A stretch of DNA of 34,151 bases. Source: an uncultured Saprospiraceae bacterium. Lineage in GTDB: Bacteria; Bacteroidota; Bacteroidia; Chitinophagales; Saprospiraceae. Each line of letters begins with the position of its first letter. The stretch's first letter is position 1. The notes beneath the pieces were generated by a model. The model was not told the DNA's origin. It did not search any database and saw only the letters and a list, made by a program, of their open reading frames with translations. A program made the translations under genes and the position numbers. Shown piece by piece: positions 23,307-31,344 of the stretch. The stretch covers positions 1 through 34,151 of the forward strand of contig CAKZSH010000284.1 in assembly GCA_937918905.1 (NCBI GenBank), written 5' to 3'.

Positions 23307-23813
23307 ATGAGAAAGTTTATTAAAATTAGTTTTTTGTTAGCGATGTTTGCTTTTGTAGCGATGAATGCACAAGCACAAAAATTTGGATTCATCGACTCTG
23401 ATGCGTTACTTGCTGAAATGCCAAAAGTAAAACAAGCAAGAGCTAACTTAGAAGTGCTTCAAAAGCAACTTCAAACTAAAGGACAAAATATGGTGAATGA
23501 ATTCCAAACTAAATATCAGGAGTTGGAACAAAAGCGTCAGCAAGGAGTCATTACTCAAAAAGACTTGGAAGCAGAGGCTAAAAAATTGGAAAAGAAGCAA
23601 TTGGAAATTCAGCAGTATGAGCAAGAAATGATGAAACAATTGTCTGAAAGAGAGCAAAAAGAATTGAAACCAATTTTGGATGAAGTTACTGCTGCCATTC
23701 AAGCAGTTGCTAAAGAAAATGGTTATCAGTACATTTTTGAAAAGAAGACTTTATTGTACTTCGATTCAGCGATGGATGTTAGTTCTTTAGTAAGATCAAA
23801 ATTGAATATGTAA
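23307..23813 (+). CDS. OmpH/Skp family periplasmic chaperone, second copy
   Basis: A 168-residue OmpH/Skp protein. It has a signal peptide (MRKFIKISFLLAMFAFVAMNAQA), then QKFGFIDSDALLAEMPKVKQARANLE, a Gln/Lys/Glu-rich coiled hairpin (residues 45-125) and the closing AVAKENGYQYIFEKKTLLYFDSAMDVSSLVRSKL. It is more regular and more charged in the hairpin than the first copy, so the two may form separate trimers or mixed ones. Own -7 box at 23219 and own terminator at 23841-23873. Confidence 0.94.
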   Translation: MRKFIKISFLLAMFAFVAMNAQAQKFGFIDSDALLAEMPKVKQARANLEVLQKQLQTKGQNMVNEFQTKYQELEQKRQQGVITQKDLEAEAKKLEKKQLEIQQYEQEMMKQLSEREQKELKPILDEVTAAIQAVAKENGYQYIFEKKTLLYFDSAMDVSSLVRSKLNM

Positions 23814-23840
23814 AAAGATCTTAGACATGCGTCGACATTT

Positions 23841-23873
23841 AGTCCTGTTAGAGCTTTAAGTTTTAACAGGACT
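23841..23873 (+). terminator. terminator after the second OmpH gene
   Basis: AGTCCTGTTA (23841-23850) pairs perfectly with TAACAGGACT (23864-23873), 13-nt loop, followed by TTGTTTTTGATTT. It lies 28 nt after the stop codon. Confidence 0.82.
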
Positions 23874-23921
23874 TTGTTTTTGATTTCAAGTCAAACTGTG
23901 AATTTTCTATGTTTAAAATTT

Positions 23922-23929
23922 TACATTTG
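23922..23929 (+). promoter_or_regulatory. -7 box TACATTTG upstream of pth
   Basis: Exact TAnnTTTG match followed by CACTTTT, about 105 nt before the pth start at 24035. The leader would include the GC-rich hairpin at 23994-24017. Confidence 0.5.
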
Positions 23930-23993
23930 CACTTTTATTTAGAAACTATATTGAAACTTTTAAATCACAAAATCAGTTTTGATTTTGATTGCC

Positions 23994-24017
23994 ACCTGCC
24001 TGCCGGCAAAGGCAGGT
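23994..24017. repeat. GC-rich short palindrome in the pth leader
   Basis: ACCTGCC (23994-24000) pairs with GGCAGGT (24011-24017) and the inner TGCCGGCA (24001-24008) is itself a palindrome, so the element can fold in more than one way. It is strongly GC-rich in an AT-rich gap and ends 17 nt before the pth ATG. Confidence 0.75.
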
Positions 24018-24034
24018 TTTAATTTTTATTAAAA

Positions 24035-24664
24035 ATGCTTGACTGGTTAAAAAACCTTTTTAATTTTTCTAAAGAACAAGAAGAACCTGATCCAATGAAA
24101 TATTTGATTGTAGGCCTAGGTAATATGGGCGCGGAATATGATGACACCCGCCACAATATCGGATTCGATGTAGTGGATGCTTTGGCGAAAGAATTTGATG
24201 TAAAATTCAAAGATGACTCGCTTGCCGACTTGGCAGAATTCAAGCACAAGGGACGTACTTTTATTTTAATAAAACCTTCAACTTATATGAATCGAAGTGG
24301 GAAGGCAGTTCGTCATTGGATGACCAAAAAGAAGATTCAAAAGTCAAATGTTTTAGTTGTGGTGGATGATAAAAATTTAGATTTTGGAACCCTTCGACTT
24401 CGTGGCAAAGGTTCAGATGGAGGACACAATGGCTTAAAAGATATTGACCAAATGACAGGAGGAAATAATTATGCACGTATTCGTTTTGGAATTGGAAGTG
24501 ATTTTGGCAAAGGTCAACAAGTAGATTTTGTATTAGGGAAATGGTCCTCAGAGGAGCAAGAAAAATTACCAGAAATCATAAATCGAGCTGCTGATGGGGT
24601 AAAGAAATTTGGAACAATTGGATTGTCTCATACGATGACTGAATTGAATAAGAAGGCAAAGTAG
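24035..24664 (+). CDS. pth: peptidyl-tRNA hydrolase
   Basis: Pth releases tRNA from peptidyl-tRNA dropped by ribosomes. The core begins MKYLIVGLGNMGAEYDDTRHNIGFDVV, with the catalytic His in RHNIGFDV and Asn in the GN and YMNRSGKAV motifs; LVVVDDKNLDFGTLRLRGKGSDGGHNGLKDI and YARIRFGIGSD complete the family pattern. The ATG at 24035 adds 20 residues (LDWLKNLFNFSKEQEEPDP) before the usual start at Met21 (24095). Such short extensions occur in Bacteroidota Pth from memory; starting at 24095 would also give a complete enzyme. The gene ends just before an inverted repeat at 24666. Confidence 0.95.
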   Translation: MLDWLKNLFNFSKEQEEPDPMKYLIVGLGNMGAEYDDTRHNIGFDVVDALAKEFDVKFKDDSLADLAEFKHKGRTFILIKPSTYMNRSGKAVRHWMTKKKIQKSNVLVVVDDKNLDFGTLRLRGKGSDGGHNGLKDIDQMTGGNNYARIRFGIGSDFGKGQQVDFVLGKWSSEEQEKLPEIINRAADGVKKFGTIGLSHTMTELNKKAK

Positions 24665-24665
24665 T

Positions 24666-24732
24666 TTGTGATTCGTAAATAGTGATTTGTGATTAGTTAA
24701 ACGAGTTACGAATCACCAATTACCAATCACAA
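24666..24732. repeat. inverted repeat downstream of pth, TTGTGATT words
   Basis: Arms 24666-24690 and 24708-24732 (25 bp, four mismatches), 17-nt loop with ACGAGTTACGAAT around its inner edge. The arms consist of TGTGATT/GTGATT words. It starts 2 nt after the pth stop codon. Confidence 0.78.
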
Positions 24733-24802
24733 CTTTGACAAAAAAAAGATTTTTAACCAATAGAAAGTATCTGAATTCCGTTTTGATAAAAAAGTAAACT
24801 TC

Positions 24803-25582
24803 ATGAATAGTTTTTTCAAAATAACTTTTATCCTTTTTTTTGCTTCTCTTTTTGTTATAAGTTGCAAAAGTCGAAAAAAAGTAATTTCTACTGATGATTC
24901 TATTCCTGAAAAATCAACAAGTTTTTTATTAAAAGCATTAGGTAAAAATAAAGTCGATGTAGAATGGCTAAGTGCAAAAGCGAAAATTACCTACCGTGGT
25001 GAAAATGAAAGACTCAAAGCTACTGCAATCATCAGAATGCGAAAAGATAGTGTTTTATTTTTTGTAGTAAAAAAAGCAGGAATCGAAGGTGCTCGTGTAC
25101 AAATTACAACAGATTCAATTTATATTATTGATCGACAACGTAAAGAATACCTGATCAAAGGTTTAGATTTTTTTGAGGGAAAATATAATTTACCTGCTAA
25201 CTTTGAAGCCATACAAGATATCGTTTTGGGAAATGTACTTTATCTTTCCAATGTAAAACCCGAATCAAAAATTAAGGACAACCAATATCACCTTTTTGTA
25301 GAAAAAGATAATGTTCGAGCTGAATATTGGATGGAAGGAGTTACACATTTTTTAAAACAAATGCAGTTTACTGACGTAAGAAATAGTAGGACTTTCAACA
25401 TGACTTTCGAAGACCATCGACAACTAGAGGATGAACAATATTTTTCTTATATTCGTAACCTCAATGTTTCAGGTGAAAACATGGATGAAGCCGACATGAA
25501 AATAAAATTATCAAAAGTAGAAATCAATATACCCAAGAGCATAAAGTTTGATATTCCTAAAAGATATAAAAGAGTCGACTAA
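24803..25582 (+). CDS. DUF4292 family lipoprotein
   Basis: A 259-residue lipoprotein: hydrophobic N-terminus ending in the lipobox VIS-Cys21. The mature part runs from the ISAKAKITY-like strand (VEWLSAKAKITYRGENERLKATAIIRMRKDSVLFFVV) through IEGARVQITTDSIYIIDRQRKEYLIKG, a pattern of DUF4292 proteins, whose strands resemble the LolA/LolB lipoprotein-carrier fold. That suggests binding of a lipid or acyl chain on the outer membrane, but no function is established. In Bacteroidota it is typically followed by an EnvC-like gene, as here (stop at 25582, next ATG at 25620), which suggests a link with envelope growth. Confidence 0.88.
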   Translation: MNSFFKITFILFFASLFVISCKSRKKVISTDDSIPEKSTSFLLKALGKNKVDVEWLSAKAKITYRGENERLKATAIIRMRKDSVLFFVVKKAGIEGARVQITTDSIYIIDRQRKEYLIKGLDFFEGKYNLPANFEAIQDIVLGNVLYLSNVKPESKIKDNQYHLFVEKDNVRAEYWMEGVTHFLKQMQFTDVRNSRTFNMTFEDHRQLEDEQYFSYIRNLNVSGENMDEADMKIKLSKVEINIPKSIKFDIPKRYKRVD

Positions 25583-25619
25583 GTTTTTAAGCGGTAACTT
25601 CAAGTTACCTCTCAAGTTA

Positions 25620-26849
25620 ATGTTGCTTGTATGTATATTGTTATCCTCTTTTAATTTTTCCAAGGCTCAAGTTCGAAAAGATCTAGAGGACCGCCGCCGA
25701 AAACTCCTCCGAGAAATCGAATTAACCTCCAAACTTTTAAATAGAACAACCTCCAATAAGGCAGCCGCCCTTGATCGTTACGTTACCCTTCGCAAACAAA
25801 TTCAAAAGAGAGAATTATTAGTTGAGACTTTACGAAAAGAAATTCAATTCACAAATCTAAGTATTGATAGAACGACTGATGTTGTCAATTCCCTTGCAAA
25901 AGATATTGAACGCCTTGAAAAGGAATATGGGGAACTCCTTCGGCAAGCCTATCGAAGAAAAAAAAACAACAGTAGTCTTACATATGTTTTTTCTGCGGAA
26001 ACTATTAATCAAAGTTTTCAAAGATGGCAGTATCTCAAACAATATGATGAGTATCGAAAAAGACAAGCACAACTTATTTTAGAAACTAAAGCAACATTGA
26101 CGGATAAGAAAAGTCTGTTAGAGGAAACTAAATTAGAAAAAGAAGAGTTGATTACGACATCAGTACGGCAGGCAGCATTGTTGAGTGCAGAGTTAGGAGA
26201 TAAAAGTAAATTGTTGAGCAGTCTTAGAAAAGATGAAAAACGACTCAAAAACGAATTGCGTTCTCAACGTACGGATCATGAACGCCTTAATGATGCTATC
26301 GAAAATGCTATTAGAAAAGATATGGCAGTTCGGCGCAAAAATGAAAGATCAAGAAAACCTAATCCAAATAATAAAAGAAATGAACCTTTAAACTCAAAGC
26401 CCAAAGTAGAAGATGAATCTATTGCATTGAACCGATTGGCAGGTAATTTTAGAAATAACCGTGGTCGTCTTCCTATGCCTGTAAAAAATGGAATCGTCAC
26501 TAAACGATTTGGCAAACAAGCCCATCCAACACTTCCTAAAATTCAGATTACCAATAATGGAATTGATATTCGTACAGAGCATAGCGCAAAAGTTTTTGCT
26601 ATTTTTGAAGGAAAAGTCGTAAGCAAACAATTTATCCCTGGTTATCAAAATATGCTAATTGTCCAACATGGAGATTACTACACCGTTTATTCTAATTTGG
26701 ATAAAGTATATGTAGAAAAAGGAGATAAAGTAAGAACTTTGCAAGACCTTGGCACCGTAGCGATGAATAGAAAAACAAAGGTTTCGGAAGTACATTTTGA
26801 AGTATGGAGAGACAAAGCAAGATTGAATCCTGAGGATTGGGTGGAGTAA
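25620..26849 (+). CDS. EnvC-like murein hydrolase activator (coiled coil plus degenerate LytM domain)
   Basis: A 409-residue periplasmic protein with a signal peptide (MLLVCILLSSFNFSKAQ), a long coiled coil (about residues 20-245, rich in Lys, Glu, Leu and Arg), a basic Asn/Arg-rich linker and a C-terminal M23/LytM domain. The zinc ligands are not intact: the usual H in xGIDI reads NNGIDI, YAHL reads YSNL, and the HxHFE motif reads EVHFE. It therefore probably activates amidases rather than cutting peptidoglycan, as EnvC does in cell separation. The frame extends upstream to a TTG at 25548 inside the DUF4292 gene; the ATG at 25620 is preferred because it starts the signal peptide directly. 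Confidence 0.88.
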   Translation: MLLVCILLSSFNFSKAQVRKDLEDRRRKLLREIELTSKLLNRTTSNKAAALDRYVTLRKQIQKRELLVETLRKEIQFTNLSIDRTTDVVNSLAKDIERLEKEYGELLRQAYRRKKNNSSLTYVFSAETINQSFQRWQYLKQYDEYRKRQAQLILETKATLTDKKSLLEETKLEKEELITTSVRQAALLSAELGDKSKLLSSLRKDEKRLKNELRSQRTDHERLNDAIENAIRKDMAVRRKNERSRKPNPNNKRNEPLNSKPKVEDESIALNRLAGNFRNNRGRLPMPVKNGIVTKRFGKQAHPTLPKIQITNNGIDIRTEHSAKVFAIFEGKVVSKQFIPGYQNMLIVQHGDYYTVYSNLDKVYVEKGDKVRTLQDLGTVAMNRKTKVSEVHFEVWRDKARLNPEDWVE

Positions 26850-26888
26850 AAAATCCCAAATGAAATTCACTCATAAAACATAAATAAC

Positions 26889-26978
26889 ATGGATATTAAT
26901 TATTTAGCATTAGGATTTATTTTAATAATGTTTATTTTAGGTTTTGTTTTTGGAAAAAATCAAAACAAAAACCAGTAA
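26889..26978 (+). CDS. 29-residue single-span membrane peptide
   Basis: ATG at 26889, stop TAA at 26976-26978. It encodes a 4-residue polar start (MDIN), a single hydrophobic segment (YLALGFILIMFILGFVF) and a polar tail GKNQNKNQ, the pattern of a small membrane protein with its C-terminus in the cytoplasm. It has an A-rich leader (AACATAAATAAC) and fits between the EnvC gene (39 nt after its stop) and hflX (27 nt before its start) without overlap. I know no family for it. A chance ORF with such a neat membrane pattern and leader is possible but less likely. Confidence 0.55.
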   Translation: MDINYLALGFILIMFILGFVFGKNQNKNQ

Positions 26979-27005
26979 TTTTTAATAAAAAAATAACCAA
27001 AATAT

Positions 27006-28223
27006 ATGGCAAACGAGTGGAATGTAGGAGGACAAAATAGAAAGCAAGGATTAAAGAAAAAACTTGAACAAGCTGTTCTAGTTGGCATTATTGCCCAGCA
27101 ACAAACGGAAAGTCAAACTACAGAATATTTAGATGAATTAGAATTTTTAGCACTTACGGCAGGAGCAGTTGCTAAAAAAAGATTTGTCCAAAAACTACAG
27201 CATCCTGATCGTAGAACTTTTGTGGGATCTGGAAAAATGCTTGAAATTCAAGAATATGTGGAGGCGCATGAAGAAATTTCTTTGGTGATTTTTGATGATG
27301 ACTTGACAGGCAAACAGACAAGTATCATTGAAGAAATGCTCAAAGTCAAAATCATTGATCGAAGTACTTTGATTCTTGACATCTTCGCCAATCGAGCACA
27401 AACTGCTCAAGCAAAAACTCAAGTTGAATTGGCTCAAATGCAATACATGTTGCCTCGATTGAGAGGTCTTTGGGATCACTTGGAACGACAACGTGGTGGT
27501 ATCGGAATGCGTGGACCTGGGGAAAAAGAGATTGAAACAGATAGACGGATTGTTCGGGATAAAATCTCCTTGTTAAAAAAACAGTTAGAAAAAATTGATC
27601 AACAAAGTCAAACACAACGTAAACGAAGAGGGCAACAAGTTCGAGTAGCGTTGGTAGGGTATACCAATGTTGGAAAATCTACATTGATGAATGTGTTGAG
27701 TAAATCAGATGTATTTGCGGAGGATAAATTATTTGCAACATTAGACACAACGGTACGAAAAGTAGTATTAGATCGAATGCCCTTTTTACTTTCTGATACA
27801 GTTGGATTTATTCGAAAACTTCCTCATCACTTAGTGGAGAGTTTTAAATCCACATTGGATGAAGTTCGCGAAAGTGATTTACTGATTCATGTGGTGGATA
27901 TTGCACACCCACAATTTGAAGATCACCTGCAAACGGTCAATAAAACGTTGAAAGATTTAGATGCTTTAGAAAAGCCAACGATTTTGGTTTTTAATAAAAT
28001 AGACTTGTATCGAGAACGTTATTTTGACAAATACTTAGAAGAAGAAATGAAAGTTGAAATAGTGAATGAGCTAAAATCTCGATTAAAAAATGATTACAAT
28101 CACGAGAATGTTTTTATCTCTGCTTTGACTAAGGAAAATATTAATATTTTTAGAAGTACGCTAGAACGGAAGGTGAAAGAGATGTATGCAATTCGGTATC
28201 CGCACCAAGTAAAACATTGGTAA
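27006..28223 (+). CDS. hflX: GTPase HflX
   Basis: HflX is a ribosome-associated GTPase that splits stalled 70S ribosomes, especially after heat or antibiotic stress. The 405-residue protein has the N-terminal HflX domain with the glycine-rich loop RGGIGMRGPGEKEIETDRR (residues 163-181), a coiled segment, then the G domain: GYTNVGKS (218-225), TLDTTVRK, DTVGFIRKLPHHLVESFKSTL and NKIDL. All GTPase motifs are intact. ATG at 27006. The C-terminal domain is short. Confidence 0.96.
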   Translation: MANEWNVGGQNRKQGLKKKLEQAVLVGIIAQQQTESQTTEYLDELEFLALTAGAVAKKRFVQKLQHPDRRTFVGSGKMLEIQEYVEAHEEISLVIFDDDLTGKQTSIIEEMLKVKIIDRSTLILDIFANRAQTAQAKTQVELAQMQYMLPRLRGLWDHLERQRGGIGMRGPGEKEIETDRRIVRDKISLLKKQLEKIDQQSQTQRKRRGQQVRVALVGYTNVGKSTLMNVLSKSDVFAEDKLFATLDTTVRKVVLDRMPFLLSDTVGFIRKLPHHLVESFKSTLDEVRESDLLIHVVDIAHPQFEDHLQTVNKTLKDLDALEKPTILVFNKIDLYRERYFDKYLEEEMKVEIVNELKSRLKNDYNHENVFISALTKENINIFRSTLERKVKEMYAIRYPHQVKHW

Positions 28224-28229
28224 TCGTAT

Positions 28230-28283
28230 CCCGAAGCTCCAGTTTCAATTCTATATTCTTTCAACGAAGCTGGAGCTTCAGGG
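28230..28283. repeat. inverted repeat after hflX with GAAGCTCCAG core
   Basis: CCCGAAGCTCCAGTTTC (28230-28246) pairs with 28266-28283 (GAAGCTGGAGCTTCAGGG) with one mismatch and one bulge; 19-nt loop. It lies 7 nt after the hflX stop codon. No T tract follows, so it is more like the other intergenic palindromes than a classic terminator. Confidence 0.78.
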
Positions 28284-28447
28284 TGCAGGACGAAACATTG
28301 ATAGTGAAAAATTCGTGTATATAAAGTTCTTTTTATATCTTGTTTCGAAATAAATAAACCCGACAACAATGGTTGTAAAAGATAAAAGTTTGTTTTAATT
28401 CGACTTGATATTTTTCAACCAAATATTCTAACAATCATTCATTTTAT

Positions 28448-29548
28448 ATGAACACTACCCTTAGCAAATATGCTAAATTATTGGTTAAGTATTGTTTAGA
28501 GATTAAGAGAGGCAACCAATTATTTGTACAGACTACCACCTTAGCAGAACCTTTGGTTCGAGAAGTATATCGAGCAGCGCTTCAAGCAGGTGCTCATGTG
28601 GAAGTGAATATGGAATTTCGAGAGCAAAGCCGTATCTTTTTTGAAGAAGCTAAAGGAAAACAACTGCAACGCGTTTCGCCTTTTTACAAAAGGGCAATGG
28701 AAAAATTTGATGCCTACCTTTACATTCGCGCACCTTTCAATTTAATGGAAAATCAAAGCGTGGATTCCAAAAAAGTCAAAATCAAAAAGACAGCACACGC
28801 TGGAATTTCTAAAACGTATTTTAGAAGAACAGGTACTCGTGACCTGAAGCGTAACCTTTGTCAATATCCTACTCAGGCTGCTGCGCAAAATGCAGGTATG
28901 TCATTAGAAGAGTATGAGAATTTTGTCTTTGGGGCATGTCATTTATTTAAAGATGATCCTGAGAAGGAATGGTTGAAAGTTCGAAAATTCCAGAAGCAGA
29001 TAGTTGATGTTTTAAATAAAAGAAATAAAGTCCATTACAAAGGTGATGGAATTGATATTAGTTTTTCAACCAAAGGGAGAACTTGGATTAACTCCGATGG
29101 TCAAACCAATATGCCCTCAGGCGAAGTGTATACTTCACCGGTGGAAAATTCAGTTAATGGTATAGTGAATTTTTCTTACCCAGCAGTTTACATGGGACAT
29201 GAAGTTGAGGGAGTTACGCTTTGGGTAAAAGACGGTTTTATCGAAAAATGGGAAGCGAAACGAGGTCAAGCATTTTTAAATAAAATATTTAAAATGAAGG
29301 GCACTCGAAATTTTGGGGAGGCTGCCATAGGCACGAATTACAATATCAATAAATTTACAAAGAATATTTTATTTGATGAAAAAATAGGCGGGACGATACA
29401 TATGGCAATCGGACAATCTTATAGTCAAGCAGGTGGAAAAAACGAATCACCGATACATTGGGATATGATTGGAAATATGATGAATGGAGGAGAAATTTTT
29501 GCGGATGATGAGAAAATATATGATAGCGGGAAATTTTTATTTGTTTAA
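28448..29548 (+). CDS. M29 family aminopeptidase
   Basis: A 366-residue metal-dependent aminopeptidase of the AmpS/AmpT (M29) family. The metal- and substrate-binding positions are visible: Glu226 in NMPSGEVYTSP, Glu291 in GEAAIGTN, His318 in GTIHMAIG with Tyr325 seven residues later, and His337/Asp339 in SPIHWDMI. M29 enzymes are cytoplasmic dimers active on small peptides. The gene has its own leader: a TTTG at 28389-28392 and a near -7 box TATTTTTC at 28409-28416, 16 nt apart, may be its promoter. ATG at 28448. Confidence 0.93.
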   Translation: MNTTLSKYAKLLVKYCLEIKRGNQLFVQTTTLAEPLVREVYRAALQAGAHVEVNMEFREQSRIFFEEAKGKQLQRVSPFYKRAMEKFDAYLYIRAPFNLMENQSVDSKKVKIKKTAHAGISKTYFRRTGTRDLKRNLCQYPTQAAAQNAGMSLEEYENFVFGACHLFKDDPEKEWLKVRKFQKQIVDVLNKRNKVHYKGDGIDISFSTKGRTWINSDGQTNMPSGEVYTSPVENSVNGIVNFSYPAVYMGHEVEGVTLWVKDGFIEKWEAKRGQAFLNKIFKMKGTRNFGEAAIGTNYNINKFTKNILFDEKIGGTIHMAIGQSYSQAGGKNESPIHWDMIGNMMNGGEIFADDEKIYDSGKFLFV

Positions 29549-29679
29549 AAACTAAACATAATTTCAATTTAAATTTTGCTTTTAAATTTGATTTTTTACA
29601 AATTTCACCCGTATTCTAATTTTTTTTATCAAAATTCATAGAAAAAATAAAGAAAAAGAAAAAAACCACTTGAAAATAT

Positions 29680-29687
29680 TATTTTTG
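29680..29687 (+). promoter_or_regulatory. -7 box TATTTTTG upstream of the exonuclease-like gene
   Basis: Exact TAnnTTTG match followed by CACCAC. Initiation about 5-8 nt downstream would leave a roughly 30-nt leader before the ATG at 29724, or about 60 nt before the GTG at 29755. Confidence 0.6.
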
Positions 29688-29754
29688 CACCACTTATTAT
29701 AAACAAAGAAACTTCGGTTTAAGATGGCTTTTATCGAAGAAAAAAAAGGAAACC

Positions 29755-30489
29755 GTGAATCAGAACATCGCATTTTTAGAACTAAAGTTTGGAAACATCT
29801 ACGGAGGACCTCCAAACTTCTATGCCATTCACGAAGTGGCATTGTTGGTATTTGAGCCACACTCAAACAAAATCTTTTTAGAAAGTATGACTGTTGCTAT
29901 TGATGTTGACATTGTCAGCGTTGAAGCAAAAGTTAACGAACTTGGAAACACGATTGACCGTGTCAAAGAGGTGGTCAATATGAAAACTAAGCGAAGAAGA
30001 CCATTCGATGAAACTTATCAAATTTTTGATAGAGAATTAGATGGTGCTTTCGGAATGTTACGACCTGCTCAAAAATGGGTTCGTGCATTTTTTGGTAAAT
30101 GTTTTCAAAAGTATCGTATCAGTGATATCGTTACTTTCGATGGACGAAGAGATTTATTTTTATTGGAAAAATCTCGAGTACGATTTGATCGAATGAATAT
30201 CATTGATTTACAAAAAGACATTATTAAAGAAACGAACTATTTATTCTCTTTGAATAAATTAGCAGTAGTAACTGGATTTGATTTTACAGGAACTATGCTT
30301 CGATCAAATAATGAGGAATATTGGATGCACCCAATTGCAGCCAAACAAATTATTCCTAAAACGGCTTCTTATGATGCTGCGAGATTGTTGATGGTTCACC
30401 AAGAGTTCCATAATCATAAAGATGACTTCTTGATGAAAGCGGCACTTTTATTAAATAAAATTGAAATGCAAAAAGCGAAGTCGTCGTAA
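29755..30489 (+). CDS. uncharacterised protein with DEDD-exonuclease-like layout; start unclear (A8 tract)
   Basis: I cannot name a family with confidence. The 244-residue frame starts NQNIAFLELKFGNIYGGPPNFYAIHEVALLVFE, similar in layout to the first strand pair of DEDD exonucleases (xDxETTG...IHEIALV), has ISDIVTFDGRRDLFLLE where these have the HNaxFD motif, and ends with ASYDAARLLMVHQEF like the third motif. Few acidic residues sit at the catalytic positions, so any activity is doubtful. The only start in this frame is GTG at 29755. A well-placed ATG at 29724 lies in a different frame and runs into an A8 tract (29740-29747); one A fewer would join it to this frame, giving MAFIEEKKETVNQNIAF. 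Slippage or a base-call error is possible. Confidence 0.65.
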   Translation: MNQNIAFLELKFGNIYGGPPNFYAIHEVALLVFEPHSNKIFLESMTVAIDVDIVSVEAKVNELGNTIDRVKEVVNMKTKRRRPFDETYQIFDRELDGAFGMLRPAQKWVRAFFGKCFQKYRISDIVTFDGRRDLFLLEKSRVRFDRMNIIDLQKDIIKETNYLFSLNKLAVVTGFDFTGTMLRSNNEEYWMHPIAAKQIIPKTASYDAARLLMVHQEFHNHKDDFLMKAALLLNKIEMQKAKSS

Positions 30490-30513
30490 CGATTTTTGTT
30501 TTTTAGAAAAATA

Positions 30514-30551
30514 AAAAAACGGTCTGTCGAGTTTTCGGCAGGCCGTTTTTT
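30514..30551 (+). terminator. terminator after the exonuclease-like gene
   Basis: Stem 30514-30530 with 30535-30551 (17 bp with two G-T wobbles) and a 4-nt loop, A run on the left and T run on the right; core TGTCGAGTTTTCG. It lies 25 nt after the stop codon. The apex is nearly identical, on the other strand, to the terminator at 31345-31390. Confidence 0.92.
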
Positions 30552-30681
30552 GTTAGTTATAAATATTGAAACAATTATAAATTCATTTTTTTGTAAATTG
30601 ATGAATAACTATTCAAGTGAATCCATTCCACTTATTCAAACAACTTTAGGATGTTAATTTTTTAATTAAAAAATACCAAAT

Positions 30682-31317
30682 ATGAAAAATTTAATCGCTC
30701 TTAGTTTATTTTTATTTTTTATTTCAAGTAGTTGTTCTAGTGACCATACGCAAAAAATCAGTTCTTCTCAGGATTTGCAAATTGGACAGAATGATAATTT
30801 TCACGAAAGGGATAAAGTGATGTTTGAAAGTGGTTATGACCAGATGAGAGTTCAAGAAGAAATAATGGCTTGGCAAGAGGTGGACTTGCTTTATAGAAAT
30901 ACCATTGAAGGAAAGGAATCTTCTATTTCTTTAACTAATTTTAAAAAATCTGTGATTAAAGATTTAGTCTTTAGGTATGACATTATTAATGTTGAAACGA
31001 CAGATAAACATGAACTTTTTGAGTTTTATGCGAATGAGATTTATAATACAGATAATCTTAGTTTACCATCATGTAATTATTTATTGCTCTCCAATTTATC
31101 GAATCATTGGTCCAATCAAAAAATAGTAACATATGCAAATGATGCTATTGAAAAAGGAAAAGGTCAAAGATTAAAAAAGGAAAAAGTGATTAGAACTCTT
31201 TCTACAAAAGAAGATGACCTTGTTAAATTTGTAGTTAAAGATTTAAAGAAATCATTAGAAACTCATGATGAAGCTATCGTTAAATTAAAAGCATTAGCAG
31301 AAGTAAGTGAAGGTTAG
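30682..31317 (+). CDS. hypothetical lipoprotein
   Basis: A 211-residue protein with a signal peptide and Cys18 (MKNLIALSLFLFFISSSC), preceded by Ser at the position that is usually Leu/Val, so the lipobox is weak but plausible; the following SSDHTQ is polar. The mature part is helical and charged (VQEEIMAWQEVDLLYRNTIEG, SLTNFKKSVIKDLVFRYDI, VVKDLKKSLETHDEAIVKLKALAEV) without motifs I know. It is flanked by terminators at 30514 and 31345, so it is a single-gene unit. Function unknown. Confidence 0.72.
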   Translation: MKNLIALSLFLFFISSSCSSDHTQKISSSQDLQIGQNDNFHERDKVMFESGYDQMRVQEEIMAWQEVDLLYRNTIEGKESSISLTNFKKSVIKDLVFRYDIINVETTDKHELFEFYANEIYNTDNLSLPSCNYLLLSNLSNHWSNQKIVTYANDAIEKGKGQRLKKEKVIRTLSTKEDDLVKFVVKDLKKSLETHDEAIVKLKALAEVSEG

Positions 31318-31344
31318 ACTTTCGGAGCTGTGAGTGAGAATTTT

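Noticed and set aside
25548-25619. Longer EnvC start overlapping DUF4292
   Set aside because: The first codon is TTG and would put 24 residues before the signal peptide; ATG 25620 starts it directly.
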